DNA of 19,955 nucleotides, taken from NCBI GenBank assembly GCA_029945495.1, contig JAQSCR010000407.1, positions 1 through 19,955 of the forward strand, in the 5' to 3' direction. The DNA comes from Pseudolabrys sp. Lineage in GTDB: Bacteria; Pseudomonadota; Alphaproteobacteria; Rhizobiales; Xanthobacteraceae. Below are positions 1-8,323 of this stretch, in pieces. Position numbers and translations under genes: made by a program. Each line of letters starts with the position of its first letter. Position 1 is the stretch's first letter. The notes below the pieces were generated by a model, which did not search any database, had not been told where the DNA came from, and saw only the letters and a program-made list of their open reading frames with translations.

Positions 1-772
1 CGATAAGAACGCGGCCCGCGGCCGACATGCGCACGTCGCGCCCGCCCGAAATCGCTTCGGCGGCGGCAACGCTGGCCAGAAGCCCGCTGCGCTTTTTCCT
101 GTTGCTCGACAGTCTCAACTTGGGACGCGCCAGAGCGATCAATCCGCCGCCAATCGAAATAACGAAGCCGCCGATCAGCAAGGCGGGACCCGGCGTCAGT
201 GGAATGATCAAGGCAAACACCGTCAACAACATGAATGCGTTGTTGGCGAGATTTAGAGTCGGCCGGATAACACCCCGCGACCATTCGACAACATGCGCCG
301 TGACGACATCTCGCAAGATCGACGTATTCTGCTTCAGGTACCAGGAGAACGGCGAGTAAACGATCCTTTCCAAGGTATCCGTCGCCACGCGGCTTTCGAC
401 ACGCGAACAGAACCGGTTGACGATTCGCGCGTGGAGGATAGCGTAGATATTCTTCACGGCGACCAAACCAATGAGCAATATCCCCGCGGCGACAATCGCC
501 TGTAACGAGGTCGTCACACCAATAATTTTCAGCGTGGCGGCAAGCATCGCGTTCGACGCCAGTGGGTCGGGTTCGACCATCAACTTGAAAAACGGCAGAA
601 CGCCGGCAATCCCGATAAAGCCCAGCACCGCGTTGACGACAGTCGACACAAGCAAGACCCAGGTCCACCGCCGCTCGGCCTTGGTCAAATAGCTGAACGC
701 AGCGCGAATGCCACGCAAGAACCCGACGGCATCGTTACGATCAGCTATATTCCCGCGCTCAAGGAGTGTCAT
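1..772 (-). CDS. ABC exporter, transmembrane part (PglK-like flippase), 3' end outside window
   Basis: Partial gene: about 257 N-terminal residues are present and the ATPase half lies beyond the left edge. The translation starts MTLLERGNIADRND and has hydrophobic segments near residues 37-63 (WVLLVSTVVNAVLGFIGIAG), 94-117 (IVAAGILLIGLVAVKNIYAI) and 178-217, the layout of an ABC type-1 exporter membrane domain. A segment reading SWYLKQNTSILRDVV resembles the 'YL..NTS.L.R' stretch of PglK/MsbA-like lipid-linked oligosaccharide flippases. It is the last visible gene of the operon, 21 bp after the methyltransferase, with no strong ribosome binding site. By context it probably flips or exports the lipid-linked glycan built by the upstream genes. 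The exporter fold is fairly sure; the substrate is inferred, and the Walker motifs cannot be checked here. Confidence 0.8.
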   Translation of the reverse strand, partial: MTLLERGNIADRNDAVGFLRGIRAAFSYLTKAERRWTWVLLVSTVVNAVLGFIGIAGVLPFFKLMVEPDPLASNAMLAATLKIIGVTTSLQAIVAAGILLIGLVAVKNIYAILHARIVNRFCSRVESRVATDTLERIVYSPFSWYLKQNTSILRDVVTAHVVEWSRGVIRPTLNLANNAFMLLTVFALIIPLTPGPALLIGGFVISIGGGLIALARPKLRLSSNRKKRSGLLASVAAAEAISGGRDVRMSAAGRVLI

Positions 773-793
773 ATCTGCAATCGAAGAAGGGTG

Positions 794-1549
794 TTATGCA
801 CGGCGGACGACGCCGAGTTCGTGAATCCGCGCTGAATGGCTATGGCTCGTCTTCTTTTCGAGCACGTTGTGATAGTAGATTTCGCCGCCCGCCCGCGAGA
901 TCGCCGCGACCACTTCTTCGCCGGGAATGGCATTCCCGTGGAACGGGGTGTCGGCCAAAATGTGGGTCTGCGTGAAGGCGGCACGGCCGCCGATTTTCAG
1001 AACCCGTATATACTCCCGAACGCATTGCTTGACATCTTTCGCGTAGGAAAGCGTCGCTGACGCAAATATCGCGTCAAAGGTCTGGTCCGGGAAAGTCATG
1101 CTTTCCATATTCATGATCTGGATCTTTGGCGTGGTCGCGTAAAGATCGATGGCGTCGATATTCTTCCAGCGATATCCGATCAGCCACACCTGCAAGATTT
1201 CGTGAATGTTGCGAGGTCCGATCAGCAGGATACGCTCTTGCGACAAATCCCTCGGCGGAAACCCGAGAATCGGAAGCAGCCGTTCGGCGCGTCGCGTCCG
1301 GGTAACGATCTTACTTGTCGTGACGCCAGCATTGTATTCATGCACGTGATCGTAGTGCTGATCCACATACTCCGGCTTCTTCTCGATCTTCTTCAGGCGC
1401 GACAGATCCCTGAGTTGCATCACCGTGGAGACGAGATCGAAAATGATCGGACGCGATACTATCGTTCTAAGGCATCCGCGATCGCCGGGCATAGGTTGCG
1501 GACGGCGCAACGACTGCGCCAGAACGCGAAGGGTCGAAAAGCTGCTCAT
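794..1549 (-). CDS. SAM-dependent methyltransferase, type 11-like
   Basis: 251 aa. Residues about 106-190 form a class I methyltransferase core: a first strand and loop ILLIGPRN (107-114), an acidic strand end (IDAIDLY, 131-137), then FDAIFASATLSYAKDV (158-173) and a closing VLKIGGRAAF (183-192), as in methyltransferase domain 11 proteins. The glycine-rich SAM loop is degenerate: GPRN replaces the usual GxGxG, so SAM binding should be tested. The N-terminal 100 residues are basic and without a recognised domain. Its ATG overlaps the TGA of the upstream oxygenase gene (ATGA), so translation is probably coupled. By context it may methylate a sugar or acyl group of the surface glycan; the substrate is unknown. 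Confidence 0.75.
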   Translation of the reverse strand: MSSFSTLRVLAQSLRRPQPMPGDRGCLRTIVSRPIIFDLVSTVMQLRDLSRLKKIEKKPEYVDQHYDHVHEYNAGVTTSKIVTRTRRAERLLPILGFPPRDLSQERILLIGPRNIHEILQVWLIGYRWKNIDAIDLYATTPKIQIMNMESMTFPDQTFDAIFASATLSYAKDVKQCVREYIRVLKIGGRAAFTQTHILADTPFHGNAIPGEEVVAAISRAGGEIYYHNVLEKKTSHSHSARIHELGVVRRA

Positions 1550-2484
1550 TGCGCAATACCTTGTGGCAGGGGCTCATTGTCTTGAAATGCCGGGTCCTTC
1601 GGAAAAGAGCCCGTCTTCGCAATACCGGCGCTCCGATATCTCTCGAAAGGCGTCGGCACCGCGGATGGATAGATGTGAAATACGCAGACGTAGCGTTCAT
1701 GGCCCGACTGCGGGTAGCCGCCCTTATGAACCAGATTGTTTGAGAACGCGAACAAAAGCCCGGAGTCGCCGTTTGGCTGGATTATGTGATCGTTGAAATG
1801 CCGCCGGATTTCCTTTTCATAATGTTCGCAAAGGATATCGCGGCCGCTTTTCCCGGGCGGGTGCTTCTGGCGTCCCCGCCTGAGCGCCTTTTCGGATTCG
1901 AATATCTGGAGCGTATCGGTCCAAGGCAAACATTCCATCGCACCGTTCTCGCGCGAAACTGGGCTCAAGCACCACATCAGATTGATACATGTACCCGGGC
2001 CGCCATCGGCGTGCCAAAGCTGCGAGCCAGACGCGCCTGCGGGATCGAATTTCGATTTGTAGCAAACCCCGAAGAATATCTTGAAGTTTGCGCCGTAACA
2101 GGCGCGCAGGAAGCCACCGAGTTCGGATTGAAACAGCCGGTCGACTTCCGGAAATTGTTGGTAGATATCGCCGAGCGCGTAACGAGAGTCAGCGTCCCAA
2201 ACCGCCAGCCCCTGCTGTTCTTGCGCCCGAATCTTGCCCCACATCGAAGCCGCAAGTTCTTGAGAGCTGGCCGGGTTGAACGCAGCCCAGCCTTCTTTCC
2301 TGAACTGCTCGGCCTGCGTGGAAACTTCCGCCGGGACCGCCTCCTTCACGCTGGCGCTGGCACGGGCTGCGTCAAGATACTTGCTGTACTTCGGTGCAAG
2401 ATCGCGGCCCAAGCGCGTCCGATGCCGCCGGATCGATTTCATCCGAAGATAGCCGGCGACGACTTCGCGTACGGTTTGCAACAT
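1546..2484 (-). CDS. PhyH-type 2-oxoglutarate/Fe(II) dioxygenase
   Basis: 312 aa. It has the double-stranded beta-helix signature of phytanoyl-CoA dioxygenase-like enzymes: an HxD iron motif in QLWHADGGPG (H158, D160), a distal iron histidine in NNLVHKGG (H253), and a following arginine in HERYVCVF (R264) suited to binding 2-oxoglutarate. All three iron ligands are present, so it is probably active. A basic leader of about 45 residues precedes the domain. The start is supported by GGAG seven bases upstream of the ATG. It lies 38 bp after a GT-B-like gene and overlaps the methyltransferase start by 4 bp. Such enzymes hydroxylate or oxidise unactivated carbons; here the target may be a sugar or lipid of the glycan. 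The family is confident, the substrate unknown. Confidence 0.85.
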   Translation of the reverse strand: MLQTVREVVAGYLRMKSIRRHRTRLGRDLAPKYSKYLDAARASASVKEAVPAEVSTQAEQFRKEGWAAFNPASSQELAASMWGKIRAQEQQGLAVWDADSRYALGDIYQQFPEVDRLFQSELGGFLRACYGANFKIFFGVCYKSKFDPAGASGSQLWHADGGPGTCINLMWCLSPVSRENGAMECLPWTDTLQIFESEKALRRGRQKHPPGKSGRDILCEHYEKEIRRHFNDHIIQPNGDSGLLFAFSNNLVHKGGYPQSGHERYVCVFHIYPSAVPTPFERYRSAGIAKTGSFPKDPAFQDNEPLPQGIAQ

Positions 2485-2522
2485 CGCTTTGCTCCGACAT
2501 CCGCGCCCAGCGGGCGGATTCG

Positions 2523-3617
2523 CTAGTTGGCAGAATGAGTAGCCGCGGAAACGGCCCGGGTTTCGTCAAGAATGGCCTGCACGCGCCGCGTCGCGGTTTC
2601 CACAGCCTGCAGGTCGCGGTCGCCCAGCCCCATCGGCATGCGCGAAGCACCCGATTTCAGCCAGGCCAGCAACGACGCACCGTCGGCGATTTGGGCGACA
2701 CCATAGTCCGCAAACGGCACGCAGAAATAGCTCGGATCGATGTCGCGCGGTTGAAGCGCCGCCGCCTGAACGCCCGATACCGCCATCTCGGCAAGCAGGA
2801 TCGAGCAGATGCCGACAGCCACGCGCGAATCCGCAATCGCCTCCGTAACCGGCAGCGTATCCAGCGCAACCCGGTCGCCGGCGTGAGCGGCGATCCATTC
2901 ATTCCAGCGCCCCTTCGTCTCGATCGGATGCGGCCGGACTATAATGGGAGCATCAAAGCCCGCGGCGCGCACAGCCGAAACAAACGTGGCGGCCAATTCG
3001 AACTCGTTAAGCCCTACTCCGGGAAACTCGATCGAAACCGGCTCGGAGATGAAGCGGAAGTTTTGTCCCGCTGCGGCGAGTGGCCGCCGCTGCTGTGCGA
3101 TCTCACCCAAAAGCGGATTGCCGATCACCTCGATTGAAATCGGTCGTGGCCAATCGACGGCGGCGGCTTGGGCGCGCGCCGGTTCATTCGTCATCCAGAG
3201 CACGTCCGGCACCGACCAGCCATCGCCGTTGTGAAATCGCTCGGTCAGCGCCCACGGCATGTCACAGAACGAAATCGACCGGAGGCCGGCGGCCCGCGCC
3301 GCCAGGATCAGGCGCCGCTCGAGGGCCGCGTGCAGCGACGTACCGCAGAGGAGCAGATCGTAGCGGGCCTCGCGCAACGCGCGCTCTGCAATCAGATCGA
3401 ACGATGCGATGTCGCCGATTCCTGGGTCGGTCAGCATTTCGCTGGCGGAAGCGATCGTCAGACCCGGCACCCGCTGTGCCAATTGCCGCCGCACCTCGGG
3501 AACGCCAATAAATGACGGCGCAAACCTGCCAGATGCGGTCCACTTTCGCAGCAGAGGCGCCAAAAGATTAAGCCCACCCCAGTCGTGCCCTGCGACGAGA
3601 ATTCGATTGCCGCTCAC
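2523..3617 (-). CDS. GT-B-like protein of surface glycan synthesis, putative glycosyltransferase
   Basis: 364 aa from a GTG start. The reading frame stays open further upstream to 3728, but GTG at 3617 overlaps the previous gene's TGA (GTGA) and gives a natural N-terminus, MSGNRILVAGHDWGG. Two alpha/beta halves are visible: an N-terminal part ending near residue 165 (IEVIGNPLL) and a C-terminal part with IIVRPHPIETKG (225-236) and VAVGICSILLAEMAVSG (266-282). The RPHP stretch followed by a small-residue helix resembles GT-B proteins such as capsule (KpsC/S) and CDP-glycerol-type transferases. I cannot place it in a named family. By context it may add a pseudaminate-type or other sugar. The gene is certain; the function is tentative. 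Confidence 0.6.
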   Translation of the reverse strand: MSGNRILVAGHDWGGLNLLAPLLRKWTASGRFAPSFIGVPEVRRQLAQRVPGLTIASASEMLTDPGIGDIASFDLIAERALREARYDLLLCGTSLHAALERRLILAARAAGLRSISFCDMPWALTERFHNGDGWSVPDVLWMTNEPARAQAAAVDWPRPISIEVIGNPLLGEIAQQRRPLAAAGQNFRFISEPVSIEFPGVGLNEFELAATFVSAVRAAGFDAPIIVRPHPIETKGRWNEWIAAHAGDRVALDTLPVTEAIADSRVAVGICSILLAEMAVSGVQAAALQPRDIDPSYFCVPFADYGVAQIADGASLLAWLKSGASRMPMGLGDRDLQAVETATRRVQAILDETRAVSAATHSAN

Positions 3618-4603
3618 GGCGACACCTGCCTGACGACACAGTCCATCAGCTCGTAGCCGACGAGCCCATCGACGCCCGCGCTCGCAAGCGAGGCTTTGCC
3701 GTCGAGATGGTCGGCGATGTTGTTCCACAAAATTCCGAACAAACGTCGCGGATCGTCGTGGAACGCTTCGACTGGACGCAGTTCCGGCGCAAACCCGCTG
3801 AAGCCGCTATCGGCTGGGCGATACAGATCCGCGCGAATTCCATCTTGATCGAAGATATGCACGCGCGCCTGCTCGAAACGGAGGTCGACAGAAAATTCCG
3901 ATTGAATGCGGCCATCGACGCCCAACATAACCACGGGAATATGACGTTCAGCTGCATTCACGGTAACGACCAACGAATGGGTCGGGTCGCTACTGGCATA
4001 ATCGTCGATAGCCGGCGCGATGGTTTTGACATTCGAGACGGCCGTTCCGAAAAACGCGCCGATCAAGTCGAAGGCGTGAATCCCATTGTGCCGCAGGCCG
4101 CGCGAGTAGTGCACGACGCCCGACACCGGCGGTCCGAATGCGCCGCTCTTTGCCTCAGCAATCCAATTCGCGACCTTCGGTATCCAGCGCCGCGTATGAT
4201 CGATCGACAATTCGGCGCCACGCGCCGCAAAGCGCTCGACCAGTACCTTTTGCTGCGCTTGCGTGCCGCCTAGTGGCTTTTCGACCAAAACCACTCGCGA
4301 ACGTCCGCTCGCCGCGCGTTGCGCAAGATCCAAGTGCGTATCGTCCGGGCTGGCAATGCAAAGCACATCGAGATCGGCCACCGCAAGCGCTTCAGGTGCG
4401 GCGATATCGGCTTTCACCCCGAACCGCTCAAGCTCCGCACGCGCGCGGCCCTGGTCGATATCCGCTACGCAGGCGAGCTCGAACCGCGGGTCGGCCAGGA
4501 TTCCTTTAAGATGCGTGCGGATCGCCGGCCCCGCCGGCTCGTCAAAGCCCACGGCGATGCGCCCCATTCCGATCACGCCCACTCGAAACCGCGCTGCCGT
4601 CAT
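3614..4603 (-). CDS. Gfo/Idh/MocA-family oxidoreductase
   Basis: 329 aa. The N-terminal Rossmann fold begins VGVIGMGRIAVGFD (8-21), and the family's EKP motif is at 108-110 (VLVEKPLGG) with the catalytic-type lysine. The C-terminal alpha/beta domain has RRWIPKVANW (138-147) and HNGIHAFDLIGAFFG (172-186), matching the H..D region of the family. It should be an NAD(P)-dependent sugar or nucleotide-sugar dehydrogenase. Its start overlaps the upstream cytidylyltransferase stop (ATGA), and its stop overlaps the GTG of the next gene. Together with the DegT aminotransferase at 7016-8290 it could form an oxidation-then-transamination pair, the logic of WbpB/WbpE, though overall it does not look like WbpB. 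The substrate is unknown. Confidence 0.85.
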   Translation of the reverse strand: MTAARFRVGVIGMGRIAVGFDEPAGPAIRTHLKGILADPRFELACVADIDQGRARAELERFGVKADIAAPEALAVADLDVLCIASPDDTHLDLAQRAASGRSRVVLVEKPLGGTQAQQKVLVERFAARGAELSIDHTRRWIPKVANWIAEAKSGAFGPPVSGVVHYSRGLRHNGIHAFDLIGAFFGTAVSNVKTIAPAIDDYASSDPTHSLVVTVNAAERHIPVVMLGVDGRIQSEFSVDLRFEQARVHIFDQDGIRADLYRPADSGFSGFAPELRPVEAFHDDPRRLFGILWNNIADHLDGKASLASAGVDGLVGYELMDCVVRQVSP

Positions 4604-5346
4604 GCCCAGCCGCGTAAAGCAAGACAGGCCTTGGTCGCCTGTGGGCGCGCCAGCGCGGCCTCGACCATCGCTCCGGCGCCGAACCAGCGGTCGCGCGGCG
4701 TCAGATCATCGTAGATGGCGCGGATGAGTTCGTAATCCTCGCGATAATCCAGCGACAGCCAGACCTTCCGGCACAACTCGGGCGGAAAGAACGATACGAA
4801 GCGCGGGTTCCAGCGGCCACCCGCGCCATCTCGATAGAACGGCACCGAAACATGCTCGCGCGCTTCCGGATCGCAGGCTTCCTCTTCGATCCTGCGCAGC
4901 GCATCGGCTTCGAACACTTGTACGTCGAGCCCGTGCGGTGCGCCGCCGACCGGACCCGTGGTATTGGCGACATAGGCGTTAACGGTGCGGGTCTCGAAAA
5001 ACTCGCGGATCATGCTCGAAACCATGGCCGGGTCGGTCAACGGGCAATCGCCTGTGATCTCGACGCAAATGTCAGCCTCGGTGGCATCGAGCGCACCGCG
5101 TACGCGACCGAGAACATCGTCCTCGCTGCCCCGGAAAAAGCGAATCTCCTTCCGGCGCGCGATATCGACAAGCACATCGTCGGCGGCGTTGACCGTGGTC
5201 GCGAGCATGACGCCGTCAAGCTCGGACACCTGCTTGAGACGGTCGATCAGCACGCCCAGCACCGTGTCATCGCCCAGCGGCAGCATCATCTTCCCGGGCA
5301 ATCGGGAACTCGTCATCCGCGCTTCTATGGTTGCGACGGTGGTCAT
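4600..5346 (-). CDS. SpsF-family cytidylyltransferase, second copy
   Basis: 248 aa. It carries the nucleotide-binding signature ARMTSSRLPGK (9-19) and a metal-binding GDCPLTDP stretch (99-106), as in SpsF/CMP-sugar synthetases of the GT-A-like nucleotidyltransferase fold. It is a paralogue of the protein at 11508-12227, which shares FRGSEDDVLGR / FCGSEQDVLGR, but the two differ clearly through the C-terminal half. It is placed between a GT-B-like gene (7 bp upstream) and the Gfo/Idh/MocA gene (4-bp overlap). It probably activates a second acidic sugar as its CMP form. Being a nucleotidyltransferase is well supported; the sugar is inferred only from its neighbours. Confidence 0.8.
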   Translation of the reverse strand: MTTVATIEARMTSSRLPGKMMLPLGDDTVLGVLIDRLKQVSELDGVMLATTVNAADDVLVDIARRKEIRFFRGSEDDVLGRVRGALDATEADICVEITGDCPLTDPAMVSSMIREFFETRTVNAYVANTTGPVGGAPHGLDVQVFEADALRRIEEEACDPEAREHVSVPFYRDGAGGRWNPRFVSFFPPELCRKVWLSLDYREDYELIRAIYDDLTPRDRWFGAGAMVEAALARPQATKACLALRGWA

Positions 5347-5353
5347 TGATTGG

Positions 5354-7003
5354 CTAGGCGGCGTTAGCGATGCTGAAGCGGTCGGCGCGCGTCATCTTGA
5401 ACAGATGATAGCGGCGCGCATCGGAGCCAAACCAAAGCCGCATCGTTTCGATCTCGGTTCTAAGTTCTGTTTTCCGGCCGAGCATGCTCTCGATTCGGCC
5501 CCAGGCGCCGTCCTGGACGCTATCGTCGGTCGTAAGGAGAGCGTCTTGCCATGCCGGAGCACAAAAATAGCTACCGGCGAAGGCGAGCGCCCGTTCTTTT
5601 GCCACATCAAGATCGACATCCAGCCACCAGCGGCGTTGCAAGGCGGCAAGATAGTCGTGTCGCGAAGACACGGTCATGGCGAAGCCGGCACGATCGTACC
5701 AGCCGCTATCGGCGACCAGTACCGGCTTGCCTTGCGACGCATATTCAAGCCCTGCGGTACTGTGGACGCAGACCAATGCATCGACAGCCTTCATGATATC
5801 CGCGCCGGATCCGTCTATCGGCAGCAGGGCGATATGCTTCGGCGTTTGCGTCGGCATCAAGTCGCTGAGCGTCACGCCGCCATACCAGACATCGCAAGGA
5901 TGCGGTTTGAATAGCCAGTTGACCGACGTCGTCTTGCTCGCCACCGCTAGCGTCGCCAGCGCCCAATCGAGGAAGTTGCTGAACCGGACGAGCCCGAAGC
6001 TATGCGGATAATCGAACCAGTTGGAGGCATAGACAACGACGATCGGCACATCCGGCGACCAGCCATAGCGGCGGCATAGAGCATCGCGATCCAGCCGGCC
6101 GGTCGCCGAGAACGCAAGACTTCCGCCGAGGTCGTCGGTCAATCCGGCCAGTCGCCGCTGCACATAGGATTTCCCGACCGCCACGAGTTGCGCACGCGTT
6201 TCACGGCCGAGAGCATCGATTTCGGCCGCGGTGAACCCGCTGTTCCAATCGAAGAAATCGGCCGGTTCGGAAAGCTTAAAAGGCCGCGGCACGCCATAAT
6301 TGCCGAACAAGACCACCGTGCGGATGCCGCGTTGCACCGCCGACCACCCAAGCGCCGCGTAAGGCATACCGATGCTGTGACTTAGCAGCACGAGGTCCGG
6401 CTTGATCTCATCAAGAAGCCGCTCGGCGGCGAGACATTCGGTGCAGGCCGCGAGGACATAGTCGCCAAACGCGGGATCCGCGACGTTTACCTCCGCGATC
6501 CGCTGCCGCTTGAGAATGTGATCGTAGACAAACGAAGCCGGCAGGCCATTCGGCATCTGCCAGTTCAAAATATCATTCGCAATTTTCGTAGTAGTAATTA
6601 GGCGGCCGGCGAATTCAATGGCTTCAATCTTCACCTGTTTGGCGGCATCGGCCAGGGTTCGGACATTCTTGATGCCTAGTCGGGCGAAGGTCTCGCGAGA
6701 GCGGCCCGCGCTGTGGGCGCCCAACAGCCCGAATTCCTCGCCATCGACAGTCGCCATCGCGGCGCGCGCCAGACAGACACGGTACCAGTAGTTGGCGTTA
6801 AACCAGGTGCCGTCGATCAGCGTGCGCTGCGGCTTCCAGCTCGCCACCGAACGATGATCACCGGCAAGTTTGGCCAACCGCCTTTCGACGACCGCCCGGG
6901 TCCGCTCCTGCTCCCGCCGCTCGCCGCTGAATTGACGGACAAAGCGCTGAACATGGCTGGCCGCAGCGACCGCCGTTCTCTTAAGTTTGAAGGTGATAGA
7001 CAA
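5354..7003 (-). CDS. Large GT-B-like capsule-type protein, putative glycosyltransferase
   Basis: 549 aa from a TTG start. The upstream TAG of the aminotransferase is in the same frame 12 bases earlier and no ATG follows for more than 80 codons, so TTG is the likely start although no good ribosome binding site is seen. The C-terminal half resembles capsule polysaccharide GT-B proteins: IVVVYASNWFDYP (321-333), NWLFKPHPCD (362-371) and CVHSTAGLEYASQGKPVLV (412-430), followed by ADSGWYDRAGFA. The KPHP and H-S-T-x-G-x-E stretches are the kind seen in KpsC/KpsS-like Kdo transferases. The N-terminal 300 residues are not recognised, apart from a Rossmann-like KPDLVLLSHSIG region (201-212). It is a reasonable candidate for a CMP-ulosonate transferase, which is inference. 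Confidence 0.6.
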   Translation of the reverse strand: MSITFKLKRTAVAAASHVQRFVRQFSGERREQERTRAVVERRLAKLAGDHRSVASWKPQRTLIDGTWFNANYWYRVCLARAAMATVDGEEFGLLGAHSAGRSRETFARLGIKNVRTLADAAKQVKIEAIEFAGRLITTTKIANDILNWQMPNGLPASFVYDHILKRQRIAEVNVADPAFGDYVLAACTECLAAERLLDEIKPDLVLLSHSIGMPYAALGWSAVQRGIRTVVLFGNYGVPRPFKLSEPADFFDWNSGFTAAEIDALGRETRAQLVAVGKSYVQRRLAGLTDDLGGSLAFSATGRLDRDALCRRYGWSPDVPIVVVYASNWFDYPHSFGLVRFSNFLDWALATLAVASKTTSVNWLFKPHPCDVWYGGVTLSDLMPTQTPKHIALLPIDGSGADIMKAVDALVCVHSTAGLEYASQGKPVLVADSGWYDRAGFAMTVSSRHDYLAALQRRWWLDVDLDVAKERALAFAGSYFCAPAWQDALLTTDDSVQDGAWGRIESMLGRKTELRTEIETMRLWFGSDARRYHLFKMTRADRFSIANAA

Positions 7004-7015
7004 ATCGGGGCTCGG

Positions 7016-8290
7016 CTATTGCGCCAGCGCGGTCAGCGCATAGCGATGCGCATAGACCTTTTCGAATGCGTCGATCACCGACTGCATTTCCGTCGGCTCG
7101 AATGCCCAACTGCAGACGTGCAGTTCTAGAATCTCTTTCTCATGCATTCGTTCGGCGACCGGGCATAGACCTTTACGATAGCTGCGGTTGGTGAGCGTGA
7201 ACGGAAAGCCCTCCCGCCCAATGGCAATCCGCTTCTGAAAAATTGGCAGCAGGTAAAGCGGCGCCACATAGCCGACTGACACCGGCACGCCTTCGGCGGC
7301 GAGCGCCTTGGCAAACAGATCCCGTGGCACGCCGGTAACGCGCTCGTCATAACGGCTCGCCCAGACGTAATAAACGTGCCGGCAATCGTCGCGCACCTGC
7401 GGCGGGACGACTCCCGGAAAACCGCCGAGTTCGAGAGAGAAGCGGTTGGCTATGGCCTCGCGGCCGTCGACGACGCGATCAACTTTCGCAAGCTGAGCAA
7501 TGCCGACGGCCGCCTGTAGCTCTGTGAGCCTGAAATTGAAGCCGACGAGGTTGACCAGGTCGCCGTCGGCCAGCTCGTCGGTGACGTTTTCGGCATGATT
7601 GCGGATCATGCGAAGGCGTCTGGCCAACCGCTCGTCATCGGTGCAACAGACCCCGCCTTCGCCCGTGTGAATGTGCTTGTGATAGTTGAGACTGAAAACG
7701 CCGATGTGCCCGATGGTGCCGGCATAGCGGCCGGCTTGCGTCGCCAGCGGGCCTTGCGCGTTGTCTTCCACCAGGACGATGCCGTGCTCATCGGCGAGTT
7801 CGCGCAGCTCGACTAAAGCCGCGGGTTGGCCGAAAATATTCACGACCAGAATGGCGCGCGTGCGCGGCGTAATCGCCTCGCGCACCTTTGTGACATCCAG
7901 GCAGAAAGTATCGGGTTCGATATCGACGAACACCGGGATCCCGCCGTAAATCAACGGAGCCATTGCGCTTGCCGACATCGTCGTCGGCGGCACGATGACC
8001 TCGTCTCCCGGACTGACGCCGGCCGCGCCCATCGCCGCGATCAGCCCTGACGTGTTCGAATTCACCGCGATGGCATGCCGCGACTTGAATTTCGCAGCGA
8101 AGCGCGTTTCGAAATCGCGAACCACCGGACCGCCGTCGAAAGCGTCGCACCAGGCGCCGACATAGCCGGACAAATGTCCGGTACGCATGACAGCGTCGAC
8201 GGCGAGCCGCTCTTCCTCGCCGATCGACCGATACGGTTTGAACGGTGCTTCGATGACCGGTTTGCCGCCCAGGAGCGCCAAAGTGTCCAT
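7016..8290 (-). CDS. DegT/DnrJ/EryC1-family PLP aminotransferase
   Basis: 424 aa. Fold type I aminotransferase with PLP-contact residues in LVEDNAQGPLA (173-183, D176) and the Schiff-base lysine in FSLNYHKHIHTGEGG (K205). The opening LALLGGKPVI (4-13) resembles the AHBA-synthase/StrS branch, and the protein is distinct from the PseC at 14775-15977. It is therefore a second sugar aminotransferase outside the pseudaminate route. The start has AAGG about ten bases upstream; a 33-bp spacer separates it from pseI. Its natural partner in the operon is the Gfo/Idh/MocA dehydrogenase at 3614-4603, which could supply a keto sugar. Family certain, substrate unknown. Confidence 0.9.
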   Translation of the reverse strand: MDTLALLGGKPVIEAPFKPYRSIGEEERLAVDAVMRTGHLSGYVGAWCDAFDGGPVVRDFETRFAAKFKSRHAIAVNSNTSGLIAAMGAAGVSPGDEVIVPPTTMSASAMAPLIYGGIPVFVDIEPDTFCLDVTKVREAITPRTRAILVVNIFGQPAALVELRELADEHGIVLVEDNAQGPLATQAGRYAGTIGHIGVFSLNYHKHIHTGEGGVCCTDDERLARRLRMIRNHAENVTDELADGDLVNLVGFNFRLTELQAAVGIAQLAKVDRVVDGREAIANRFSLELGGFPGVVPPQVRDDCRHVYYVWASRYDERVTGVPRDLFAKALAAEGVPVSVGYVAPLYLLPIFQKRIAIGREGFPFTLTNRSYRKGLCPVAERMHEKEILELHVCSWAFEPTEMQSVIDAFEKVYAHRYALTALAQ

Positions 8291-8323
8291 GCTATACTCG
8301 CCTTTCGAATTGCAAAATGCGCG

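Noticed and set aside
1786..2526. 246-codon open frame on the plus strand
   Set aside because: Antisense to the PhyH-type oxygenase gene, whose iron ligands are intact on the other strand.
4985..5914. 309-codon open frame on the plus strand
   Set aside because: It runs antisense across two clear genes (SpsF-type and GT-B-like) and their junction, with no family resemblance.
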